Part shown: positions 1 through 7,428 of the stretch, one piece after another
Numbering within the stretch: position 1 is the stretch's first letter
Layout of the letters: every line of letters starts with the position of its first letter
NCBI RefSeq assembly: GCF_003952225.1
Contig: NZ_CP034437.1
Span: forward strand, 1,283,501 to 1,347,500
Length of the DNA: 64,000 nt
Origin: Paenibacillus albus
GTDB taxonomy: Bacteria > Bacillota > Bacilli > Paenibacillales > Paenibacillaceae
Direction of reading: 5' to 3'
The notes under the pieces: model-generated
The model's database searches: none
Told to the model about the DNA's origin: nothing
The model's input: only the letters and a program-made list of their open reading frames with translations
Position numbers and translations under genes: made by a program

Positions 1-27
1 CCAATAGAGTGTCTGAGGTTCGTTAGC
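1..27. repeat. Dispersed intergenic repeat, left-edge copy
   Basis: These 27 bases run from CCAATAG to TTCGTTAGC and match 52346-52372 at 23 of 27 positions when compared by eye. More diverged, mostly inverted copies lie at 52237-52263, 52287-52313 and about 52410-52421. The copy may be cut by the window edge. Function is unknown; it looks like a short family of intergenic repeats and no coding role is visible. Confidence 0.55.
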
Positions 28-75
28 GCCAAACGGCGCGTCCGCGAACGGCCTGCAACAATGGACTACCACAAC

Positions 76-120
76 AAAAAAGTGCCCGAGTGGAAGTCCC
101 AATGACCTCTTCCTCGGACA
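76..120 (-). terminator. Terminator of the minus-strand SNF2 gene
   Basis: Read on the minus strand, TGTCCGAGGAAG pairs with CTTCCACTCGGGCA (one bulge and one G-U) and is followed by a run of six T. It lies 40 bases beyond the stop of the SNF2 helicase, so it is a good intrinsic terminator for the SWIM-SNF2 pair. Confidence 0.7.
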
Positions 121-159
121 CTCTTGAAGACGGCCGCCAAAGCGCCCCCCTATAAGCAA

Positions 160-3100
160 TCAACTATCCATAAAATCACGCCGCAGCGTGAACAAGTCCT
201 TCAGCGCATCGGTCGACAGCTCGGTAATCCAGCCTTCGGAGCTTGTGATGACGTTGTCGCTCAGCTGCTGCTTGCTCACCAGCATCTCATCAATCCGCTC
301 CTCCAGCGTGCCGAGCGAGATGAACTTATGCACCTGCACATCGCGGGTCTGGCCCATCCGGTACGCGCGGTCTGTCGCCTGATTCTCAACAGCCGGATTC
401 CACCAACGGTCAAAATGGAACACATGGTTCGCCGCCGTCAGATTGAGCCCGACACCGCCCGCCTTGATGGACAGAATGAAGACGTTCGGCTGTTCTTCCG
501 CAGGCAGCGTCTGCGATTGAAACTGCTCGATCATCCGGTCGCGACCTGTCTTCGATGTGCCGCCGTGCAAGTAGAGCACCTTCTCCTGAAGCTCATGCGC
601 GAGCACCCACTGCAGCATCTGGCCCATGCCAATGTACTGTGTGAAAATCAAACACCGCTCGCCTTCCTCCCGCAGCTCCCTCACCATCGCGAGCAGCCTC
701 TCCAGCTTCGCGGAGCGGGTGATGAGCGATTCACTCTCTTCGAATTCGCCGCTCTCGCTAACCTCGGGAATCGGCTCCTTCGTCAGCAGCATCGGATGAT
801 CGCACAGCTGCTTCAGCTGCGTCAGCGCCGAGAGAATCGCCCCTTTGCGCTCAATGCCCTCCAGCTTCGCCACTTGCTCCATGAGCTGAGTGACGGTCTG
901 ATCGTAGAGCGCTCCTTGCTCGGCGGTGAGATGGATGTAGGTTTTCATCTCATTCTTATCCGGCAGGTCGAGCTGAATCGAGGGGTCTTTCTTCTTGCGG
1001 CGCAGCATGAATGGCTTCACGAGCTTTTGCAGCTCCTGCGTTCGCTCTTCGTCGTGTTCCCGTTCTATCGCTTGCACGAAGTTTTCATTGAAGCTGCGCG
1101 AGCTGCCCAGATACCCCGGATTGATAAAATCATAGATGGACCACAGCTCGGACAGCCTGTTCTCGATCGGCGTACCTGTCAGCGCAATGCGGTGTTTGGC
1201 ACGGAAGCTGCGCACCGCTACAGACTGCTTCGTTCCCGCATTCTTAATATTCTGCGCTTCATCCAGGCAGATCGCCGACCAGTGGAAGGTGCTGATCGTC
1301 TCTTGATCGAGCGCGGCTGTCGCGAAGGAGGTAAGCACGATGTCGGCCTCAAGCGAAGCTTCGCAGAACGGATCGCCAGTGAGCCTCTTGTTGCCGTAAT
1401 GCAGCATGATGCGCAGCGATGGCGCAAACTTGCGCAGCTCCTTCTGCCAGTTGCCAAGGACGGAAGTCGGACAGATGAGCAGGGCAGGACCGCGCATGCC
1501 TCCGTGATCCGCTTGCTCCTTCACGTGGAGCAAATAAGAAATGAACTGAACGGTTTTGCCAAGGCCCATATCATCGGCGAGGCAAGCACCAAGCCCGAAG
1601 CCGCGCAAAAAAGCAAGCCATGCAAAGCCGTCCCGCTGATAGCTGCGCAGCTCAGCTTGCAGACTGGCAGGCACTTCTACCGCAGGCCACTCGGACTGCT
1701 GCGTCAGCTGTGTCATGAGCGTCGTCAACTGCTCGTTCAGCTCGACTTCAACCTGAAGCTCCTCCTCGGATTGCTCATTCTCATCCGAAGCCTTTTCTTC
1801 GCCACTGCCTTTCCGCGGCCATTGGCCATTGTTGCCGCTGAGCAAATGCAGCTGCAGCACTTCTTGGAACGACAAGCCATTCTTCTTGCCGACTCGCGCC
1901 ATCGCGCTGCGAATCTGTGCAATGAGAGCCGGGTCAAGCGGCACCCATTCACCGCGGAACCGGACGAGCCGCTCGCCGCGGGCGACGAGCTCGGCGAATT
2001 CCGCCTCGGTCAGGTCGCTATCGCCAATAGCAATGCGCCAGTCAAAATCAATGAGCGAATCGAGCCCGAACAGCGAGCCGCCGCCGCCCTTGCCGCCTTT
2101 GCGCTCTTCCTCGCCCGAGCGGACCTTCGCCCGCAGGCGCGGTTTGCGCTTGCTCGCTGCTTCCCACCAGCCGGGCAGCAGCACTTGCCAGCCAGCCGCG
2201 AGCAGCCGCTGGCTGTCCTCGGTCAAGAACTGCCACGCCTCGGCATCGCTGAGCGGGCTGTTCAATAAATCGCTGCCGCCGCCGGCGAGTCGCGCAGCAG
2301 GCAAATTCGCCTGCAGCTGCGACAGCCACGCGGCGGATCGCTCATGCACGTGCGCCGACCATGGCGCCGGCCACGAACCAAGCGCTTCGCCGGCGACCGT
2401 CAGCCGCGCCGGCGCAAGCATGGAATGCTCGTGCCGATCTTGCAGCACGAGCTGCAGGCGCCATGCTTCGCTGTCGCCACTCTCGCCCCCTTCGGGGTTC
2501 GGCTCCAGCAGCTGCAGCAGCGGCCGGAACGGAGCGGTGTCCGCCTTCCAGCCGATGGCGACAAGCCATGAGCGCGCGTCCATGCCCGCCGCTGCAAGGC
2601 CGCCGTGCTCCCGCGCGAACAGCAGCGGATAATCGCGGCGTAGATCCGCCGCCGCTTCCTCGCTGCCAAAATGGCGCTCGAACACAGCCGCGGAGAACGC
2701 CGCGCGAAGCCCAGCTGCGAAGCCGCCATCGTCATTGCTCCCGCCGTTGTCTCGCCCGTTGCCTGTCTCATCGCCACTCCAGCTTCCACTATCGTCTCGC
2801 CCGCTGCTCGCCCGATCGCTCCAGCTCCCGCCATCCTCATGTCCGCTGCCAGCCCGCTCTGCGCTCTTGCCGCGCACATTCAGCACCTTCCGCAGCTTCG
2901 TCACGGCCGTGGCTTCAAGCGCTCCTTCGTCCCAGCTCCACGCCAGCTTTCCTTTGCGGAAAGCAGCAAAGCTCGGGACGATGGAACGCGCGTCGATGCT
3001 CGCGGCAACAAGCGGAGCCAGCTCCGCAAGCTTCGCCGCGTCGCCTTCCCACACCCATTCGATATGTGTGAGCAAATGCCTCTCGGCGAAGAAGGGGATG

Positions 3101-3315
3101 ACCTGCTCGGATGGGAGGACGACGAGCTCGAGCTCCTGTACCTTCTCGATCTCCAGCTCAGTGCCGTAGAAGGAAGGCTCATGCCATGCGAACAGCCGCT
3201 GTTTCACGGTCATCCCAGATACATGCCCGCCTGAAGGGGTGGTCCCATAGATGAGCGCATCGCCATGCTCAGTCAAGCTCACTTGTATATTCAACGTGTC
3301 CATAGAAGAACTCAT
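160..3315 (-). CDS. SNF2-family DEAD/DEAH helicase
   Basis: A 1051-residue protein expected to be a cytoplasmic ATP-dependent DNA translocase of the bacterial SNF2 (HepA/RapA-like) family; the exact substrate is unknown. The second half carries the ATPase core: Walker A DDMGLGKTV near residue 580, the DEAQ box LDEAQNIK near 683, and the C-terminal helicase motifs GGVGLNL and DRAYRMGQ near 950-990. The first 500 residues fit the SNF2-associated N-terminal region. They contain a Ser/Gly/Asp-rich insertion at about residues 150-200 that looks like a flexible linker. The ATG at 3315 has AGGAG upstream. The gene lies 73 bases downstream of the SWIM-domain gene on the same strand, so the two are probably co-transcribed. 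Family is sure; biological role is not. Confidence 0.93.
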   Translation of the reverse strand: MSSSMDTLNIQVSLTEHGDALIYGTTPSGGHVSGMTVKQRLFAWHEPSFYGTELEIEKVQELELVVLPSEQVIPFFAERHLLTHIEWVWEGDAAKLAELAPLVAASIDARSIVPSFAAFRKGKLAWSWDEGALEATAVTKLRKVLNVRGKSAERAGSGHEDGGSWSDRASSGRDDSGSWSGDETGNGRDNGGSNDDGGFAAGLRAAFSAAVFERHFGSEEAAADLRRDYPLLFAREHGGLAAAGMDARSWLVAIGWKADTAPFRPLLQLLEPNPEGGESGDSEAWRLQLVLQDRHEHSMLAPARLTVAGEALGSWPAPWSAHVHERSAAWLSQLQANLPAARLAGGGSDLLNSPLSDAEAWQFLTEDSQRLLAAGWQVLLPGWWEAASKRKPRLRAKVRSGEEERKGGKGGGGSLFGLDSLIDFDWRIAIGDSDLTEAEFAELVARGERLVRFRGEWVPLDPALIAQIRSAMARVGKKNGLSFQEVLQLHLLSGNNGQWPRKGSGEEKASDENEQSEEELQVEVELNEQLTTLMTQLTQQSEWPAVEVPASLQAELRSYQRDGFAWLAFLRGFGLGACLADDMGLGKTVQFISYLLHVKEQADHGGMRGPALLICPTSVLGNWQKELRKFAPSLRIMLHYGNKRLTGDPFCEASLEADIVLTSFATAALDQETISTFHWSAICLDEAQNIKNAGTKQSVAVRSFRAKHRIALTGTPIENRLSELWSIYDFINPGYLGSSRSFNENFVQAIEREHDEERTQELQKLVKPFMLRRKKKDPSIQLDLPDKNEMKTYIHLTAEQGALYDQTVTQLMEQVAKLEGIERKGAILSALTQLKQLCDHPMLLTKEPIPEVSESGEFEESESLITRSAKLERLLAMVRELREEGERCLIFTQYIGMGQMLQWVLAHELQEKVLYLHGGTSKTGRDRMIEQFQSQTLPAEEQPNVFILSIKAGGVGLNLTAANHVFHFDRWWNPAVENQATDRAYRMGQTRDVQVHKFISLGTLEERIDEMLVSKQQLSDNVITSSEGWITELSTDALKDLFTLRRDFMDS

Positions 3316-3388
3316 GACATATGCACTCCTCTCAGAAGAGGGATCGAAGTCATGCTTCTATGTCTCAAGTTGTTGTCTATATAGGTAT

Positions 3389-5020
3389 TCACTCAAATAG
3401 CCCTCCTTTGCGCAGCTCCTCCTGCAATGCCCGAAGGCGGTTATGGCGAGCGGCAAAAGTTGAAATGAACTGCTCCCAGCGAGGCTCCTGCTTCAGCTTG
3501 CGGTATAGCTTGAGCAGCCGTTTCAGCAGCTTCACTGCTGCCTTGTAGCTGTCGCGGTTCTTCAGGAGCACGTAGCGTTCCACGGCCTGATGGTAGAAGG
3601 GGAGGAGCAGCTCCGGTGCATCCTTCTCAATTGGCTTCAGCATCGTAGCGCGGAAGTCCAGGGGTTCACTGCCTCTGCTCATATGGTAGTCGATCCATTC
3701 ACGCCACTTGCCGTGCGCGACCAGCGCATCTTCATAGAGCGTGCTCGAATAGGGCAGCATCGCCGCTAATGTCGTCCACATGCGAGGCTCTGCATCCGGC
3801 ACGTGCGTCAGCACGGTTCCCCAATAATCGCCGTAGGTTGCGAGTTCATCGGTGCGGAAGCTGCCGAGCAGCGGACCGAGCTCCACGAGCCAGCTTGCCA
3901 GCCGCTCCCATGCTTGCTCTTGCACGAGCGCCTCGAAAAGCAGCGAAGCCTGCCCTGGCAGCAGGGTGCCCGCAGTTCGAAGAAGCTCCCACGCTTCCTC
4001 ATCCTGCCCCAAATACAAGTACATCAAGCTTTCGGCGAACGTCCACGGAAGCTTGGACAGCGTGCTGCCCATCTCCGTCTTAGCTGCTTCCAGCTGCTGC
4101 AATTCTTCCGCAATCAGTTCGCGCCTCGGTCCTGACAGATTCGGCTTCAACCAGTACCGCCAGCAGGCGTGATAGAGCTTGGAGAAGCAGTTCAAGCTCT
4201 TATGCTCCTTCAACATCTGCTCTCGTAAGTAGTGCAGCGTTTCGGTCACGCGAGGCCACAGCTCCGATTCCTCCGTGATAGACAGCCCCCCGGCGAAGCC
4301 TTGCATTGCCTCTTCCAGCAGCTCATCCATCGCAAGCTGAGTGTGGTAGCCCATGAATAGTCCCGAGTGCCGCCAATCCTCCTGCGCGGGTTTGACCAGC
4401 TTCTCCAGCGCAAACAAATGCGCATTCAGCTCATATAGCTGATCCATAAGCAGGGATAAGGATGGCTTGAGACCATGGAGCACGGCCAAAATCTCTCTTG
4501 CCTCATGCATCGACCTCGCATGCTGATTGATTGGCCCAAGCGCGCGAGCAAACAGCTGATGCCACTCGGATACCGCCATCTTTTCCAATTCTTCTGCAGT
4601 GACCGATGGTCTTGCCGCCTTCATTGCGCCGACAGCGTTCTTCCCTCCGGAGCTTGCCTTGGCAGCCGCACTAGCTGCGCGAACAGCCGTAGCCGCATTC
4701 ACGATAGCAGGAACGGACCGTTCCTGTATCGCGGCATATTGAAGCAAAGCCGCAATCATATGCTTGCAGCTTTTGCCCGCCGGACAAGTGCAGGAGCGTT
4801 GCTCCAGACTCGGCATCGTAAGCGATACCGAATAAAGCTCGCCGCCTTCCACCACAGCCTTCAGTCGATCCGCCTGCGGCATCGTTAAGCCAACAACGCG
4901 GTCTTGCTTATAATATTGAAATCCTCGTTTTATCGTCAGGTCGTCAAAATGCTTCGCAACCTGCTCCAGCAGCATCTGCCACTGTGCATCGTCAATGGTA
5001 TACTCAAGATTCGTCATCAT
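3389..5020 (-). CDS. SWIM zinc-finger protein
   Basis: A 543-residue protein with one SWIM-type zinc finger near residues 75-90 (CTCPAGKSCKHMIAALL: CxC, then CxH). SWIM fingers bind DNA or protein. The rest is helical with no other motif I recognise. It begins with two consecutive ATG codons after AGGAG. It directly precedes the SNF2 helicase gene in the same orientation, a common arrangement in Firmicutes in which the SWIM protein probably acts with the helicase. In the second SNF2 protein of this window (52495-55827) a SWIM finger is fused to the helicase, which supports a functional link. The process served (repair, transcription or chromosome maintenance) cannot be told from the sequence. 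Confidence 0.88.
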   Translation of the reverse strand: MMTNLEYTIDDAQWQMLLEQVAKHFDDLTIKRGFQYYKQDRVVGLTMPQADRLKAVVEGGELYSVSLTMPSLEQRSCTCPAGKSCKHMIAALLQYAAIQERSVPAIVNAATAVRAASAAAKASSGGKNAVGAMKAARPSVTAEELEKMAVSEWHQLFARALGPINQHARSMHEAREILAVLHGLKPSLSLLMDQLYELNAHLFALEKLVKPAQEDWRHSGLFMGYHTQLAMDELLEEAMQGFAGGLSITEESELWPRVTETLHYLREQMLKEHKSLNCFSKLYHACWRYWLKPNLSGPRRELIAEELQQLEAAKTEMGSTLSKLPWTFAESLMYLYLGQDEEAWELLRTAGTLLPGQASLLFEALVQEQAWERLASWLVELGPLLGSFRTDELATYGDYWGTVLTHVPDAEPRMWTTLAAMLPYSSTLYEDALVAHGKWREWIDYHMSRGSEPLDFRATMLKPIEKDAPELLLPFYHQAVERYVLLKNRDSYKAAVKLLKRLLKLYRKLKQEPRWEQFISTFAARHNRLRALQEELRKGGLFE

Positions 5021-5184
5021 CGTTCGTCGTATCTCCTAAGAGCGATAATTATAGCTTGCTCTTTATTATATCAGCTTTGTGGCGGACATATGGAACTAAT
5101 GTTCGCTCTGAATCTGAATCCGAACGTTTATCACGGTATTGTCCCTATAGTTCGGGAATATTCGTCAAAATCATGAAAAAACCA

Positions 5185-5213
5185 TTGACACTGCACACAT
5201 TAACCATTAATCT
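5185..5213 (+). promoter_or_regulatory. Candidate sigma-A promoter of the purine permease
   Basis: A perfect -35 TTGACA (5185-5190) is followed after 17 bases by a weak -10 TAATCT (5208-5213). Transcription would begin near 5220, some 30 bases before the riboswitch aptamer, which is the layout expected. Confidence 0.5.
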
Positions 5214-5251
5214 AGTAAAGGTTTCGCCTTACTAATTAAATCTAATAAACA

Positions 5252-5320
5252 TGTTCGTATATCCTCAATAATATGGCTTGAGGGTTTCTACAAGGAGCCG
5301 AAGAATCCTAACTACGAGCA
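5252..5320 (+). promoter_or_regulatory. Guanine (purine) riboswitch aptamer
   Basis: All parts of the purine aptamer are visible. P1 is TGTTCGT (5252-5258) with ACGAGCA (5314-5320). P2 is CCTCAA with TTGAGG. P3 is AGGA with TCCT. Loop 2 (ATATGGC) and loop 3 (GCCGAAGAA) can form the kissing GGC/GCC pairs. The base that sets specificity, in the AACTACG junction, is C at 5312, which is the guanine/hypoxanthine type (T would mean adenine). The permease gene begins about 100 bases downstream, consistent with shut-off when guanine is plentiful. Confidence 0.93.
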
Positions 5321-5368
5321 CAGGACACGTCTATGCGTGTACCCCTGTGCCCGAGGTTAGGTTTTTTT
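5307..5368 (+). terminator. Riboswitch-controlled terminator
   Basis: CCTAAC (5307-5312) pairs with GTTAGG (5356-5361). Inside lie further pairs GCACAGG/CCTGTGC and ACACG/CGTGT. Seven T follow. The 5' arm overlaps the P3/P1 side of the aptamer, so ligand binding (P1 formed) and the alternative antiterminator fold compete. This is a classical OFF switch by premature termination. Confidence 0.88.
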
Positions 5369-5420
5369 ATTTGGGGGATGCTAATTTTACGTTGAATTGG
5401 ATACAGGAGGGCTTTACTTC

Positions 5421-6719
5421 ATGGACAAGCTGTTTAAGCTGAAAGAAAGAGGAACGACGGTTGGTACCGAGGTCATTGCCGGCATTACGACGTTCCTGAC
5501 AATGGTGTACATCGTCATCGTGAATCCGGGCATTCTGAGCGAGGCTGGTATGGATTTTCACGGCGTATTCATAGCGACGGTGCTTGCTAGTGTGACAGCT
5601 ACTCTCATCATGGGGCTGTTCTCGAATTACCCGATCGTGCTCGCGCCTGGTATGGGCTTGAACGCATATTTTGCCTACACGGTCGTTGGTGGAAGCGGAT
5701 TCTCATGGCAGGTTGCGCTTGGCGCTGTATTCATTGGCGGCGTGCTGTTTGTCTTGCTGTCGCTAACTCCGTTTCGCTACATGCTGCTAGATGCAATTCC
5801 AACGAGCCTCAAGCATGCCATCACGGCGGGAATCGGTCTGTTCATTACATTCATCGGCTTGCAAAATGCAAAGATTATCGTAGATTCACCTGCAACGCTG
5901 CTTACACTAGGCGATCTTACCGAGCCTATGACACTGCTGACCGTCGTCGGCCTTATCGTATCTCTCATTCTTATGGCTTATGGAGTTAAAGGCTTTCTGT
6001 TCGTTGGTATGCTCATCACAGGAATCATTGCTTATTTCTCCGGTCAGCTTCATATGCCAGATTCGGTCGTTGCTATGCCTAGCGGCTTGAATGCAACGGC
6101 GTTTCAGCTTGATATCGGCAGCGTGTTTACGCAAGGGCTGTACTCGGTCATCTTCACCTTCTTATTAATTACGCTGTTCGATACGACGGGTACGATGCTT
6201 GGCGTTGCAGAGCAGACAGGACTGCTCAAGGACAACAAATTCCCGCGCTCCCAGGGCGCATTACTGGCTGATGCAGTCGGTACTTCTGTCGGCGCGCTGC
6301 TCGGCACAAGCCCGACTTCGGCTTATATTGAATCGAGCGCAGGGGTCGCGGTTGGCGGACGTACAGGTCTTACGGCTGTCGTCGTCAGCGTGCTGCTAGC
6401 TGCAACCTTATTCTTCTCGCCGATCATATCCGTGCTGGCGAGCATTCCGGCGATCACTGCGCCAGCGCTCATCATTGTCGGTTTCCTCATGCTGAACGTG
6501 CTGCGCAAGATTGACTGGAGCGACCTAGAAGAAGCGTTCCCTGCGTTTCTGATTGTCGTCCTTATGCCGCTGACATATAGTATCGCAACAGGCATCGGCA
6601 TCGGCTTTATCGTCTATCCGTTACTGAAGCTGGTTCGCGGCAAAGCGAGAGACGTACATCCGATCTTCTATCTGTTCGCCGTCTTGTTCTTTATCCAAAT
6701 CATTTTCTTCAGCCATTAA
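5421..6719 (+). CDS. pbuG: NCS2-family guanine/hypoxanthine permease
   Basis: A 432-residue membrane transporter of the NCS2 (AzgA-like) group, with about a dozen hydrophobic helices. It imports guanine and hypoxanthine, probably by proton symport. Family hallmarks include the N-terminal GTEVIAGITTFLTMVYI, the APGMGLNAYF segment, and the SPTSAYIESSAGVAVGGRTG segment. The start chosen is the ATG at 5421, which follows the ribosome binding site AGGAGGG (5406-5412); an upstream in-frame TTG would place that site inside the gene. Control by the guanine riboswitch and terminator directly upstream fixes the likely substrates. PbuO is the other possible family name. Confidence 0.93.
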   Translation: MDKLFKLKERGTTVGTEVIAGITTFLTMVYIVIVNPGILSEAGMDFHGVFIATVLASVTATLIMGLFSNYPIVLAPGMGLNAYFAYTVVGGSGFSWQVALGAVFIGGVLFVLLSLTPFRYMLLDAIPTSLKHAITAGIGLFITFIGLQNAKIIVDSPATLLTLGDLTEPMTLLTVVGLIVSLILMAYGVKGFLFVGMLITGIIAYFSGQLHMPDSVVAMPSGLNATAFQLDIGSVFTQGLYSVIFTFLLITLFDTTGTMLGVAEQTGLLKDNKFPRSQGALLADAVGTSVGALLGTSPTSAYIESSAGVAVGGRTGLTAVVVSVLLAATLFFSPIISVLASIPAITAPALIIVGFLMLNVLRKIDWSDLEEAFPAFLIVVLMPLTYSIATGIGIGFIVYPLLKLVRGKARDVHPIFYLFAVLFFIQIIFFSH

Positions 6720-6794
6720 TAAATGTAAATAAAGTGTGAGTAAAATTTCTGCAAGACGTGCTGATTACCCTAAAAAAATCTAACAATTGCTTGC

Positions 6795-6800
6795 TATACT
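6795..6800 (+). promoter_or_regulatory. Possible extended -10 promoter of cheD
   Basis: TGCTATACT (6792-6800) is a good extended -10 element lying 53 bases before the cheD start. No convincing -35 element is seen upstream. Confidence 0.3.
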
Positions 6801-6852
6801 GACGTTGCAGCTTAGAAAAGTAACCGCCACGAAGGGTAGGAGTCAGGCAGCT

Positions 6853-7320
6853 ATGAACAAAGTCGTTGGATTAGGCGAATGGAAAAGTTCAAACAACAAG
6901 ATCGACACCATAATGACATTCGCCCTATCCACCTGCGTGGCGGTTACTGCATACTGTCCCATTAAGAGAGCAGCAGGTCTTGTGCACATTGTACTTCCTG
7001 AGCCGTTATTGAGCCGGGATGAACAGAAGCGGCCGGGGCATTTTGCAACAACAGGCGTTCCGCTCCTTATTCAAATGATGGTGGAGAAGTACGGATGCCG
7101 CAAAGCCGATCTTATTATTCAACTGTTCGGTGGAGCAGAGCCGAAGCGCCGCGATTACTATCGAATCGGCAGCAGAAATTTGGAACAAATTCAGTCGATG
7201 CTCACGCGTCTTCAAGTGAGAGCGGTTAAGTCAGAGGTTGGCGGTCAAGTTAGCCGTACTCTTCATATGAGCGTTGAGACAGGCGAAGTAACGCTGTCCA
7301 CATTACCGCTTAGCTCATAA
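6853..7320 (+). CDS. cheD: CheD-like chemoreceptor glutamine deamidase
   Basis: A 155-residue homologue of CheD, which deamidates glutamines of chemoreceptors and, in Bacillus-type chemotaxis, works with CheC. The catalytic spacing matches the family: Thr22 and Cys28 in TFALSTCVAV, and His45 in LVHIVLPEP, 17 residues after the Cys. LFGGAEPKR, IGSRNLEQI and GGQVSRTLHM match later family blocks. The usual GSC around the active Cys is STC here. The start at 6853 follows GGTAGGAG; an earlier in-frame TTG lacks such a site. It is an orphan: no che, fli or receptor gene is near. It may serve receptors encoded elsewhere, or act in another deamidation role. Confidence 0.87.
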   Translation: MNKVVGLGEWKSSNNKIDTIMTFALSTCVAVTAYCPIKRAAGLVHIVLPEPLLSRDEQKRPGHFATTGVPLLIQMMVEKYGCRKADLIIQLFGGAEPKRRDYYRIGSRNLEQIQSMLTRLQVRAVKSEVGGQVSRTLHMSVETGEVTLSTLPLSS

Positions 7321-7351
7321 TATAATGAATAAAGAATGGCATCATCGAAAA

Positions 7352-7423
7352 AGACACCTAGAGGACTTACGATAATTTAGTCGAAATTATTACGATGAAT
7401 CCGAATATACCAAGCAGGTGTCT
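7352..7423 (+). promoter_or_regulatory. Leader fold that could hide the cyclase ribosome binding site
   Basis: AGACACCT (7352-7359) is the exact reverse complement of AGGTGTCT (7416-7423), which holds the AGGTG ribosome binding site of the gene starting at 7429. Between them ATAATTT and AAATTAT (7372-7390) form an inner hairpin. The fold would block translation unless opened by RNA, protein or ligand. It does not look like a known c-di-GMP riboswitch. This is inferred from base pairing only. Confidence 0.4.
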
Positions 7424-7428
7424 ACATC

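Noticed and set aside
124..2268. A 714-codon open frame on the plus strand
   Set aside because: It is antisense to the SNF2 helicase, whose motifs are unmistakable. The product is rich in Arg, Leu and His without any motif, as expected of a shadow frame in GC-rich DNA.
7321..7428. Known cyclic di-GMP riboswitch before the GGDEF gene
   Set aside because: The conserved GEMM elements are not present; only a simple inverted repeat is seen.
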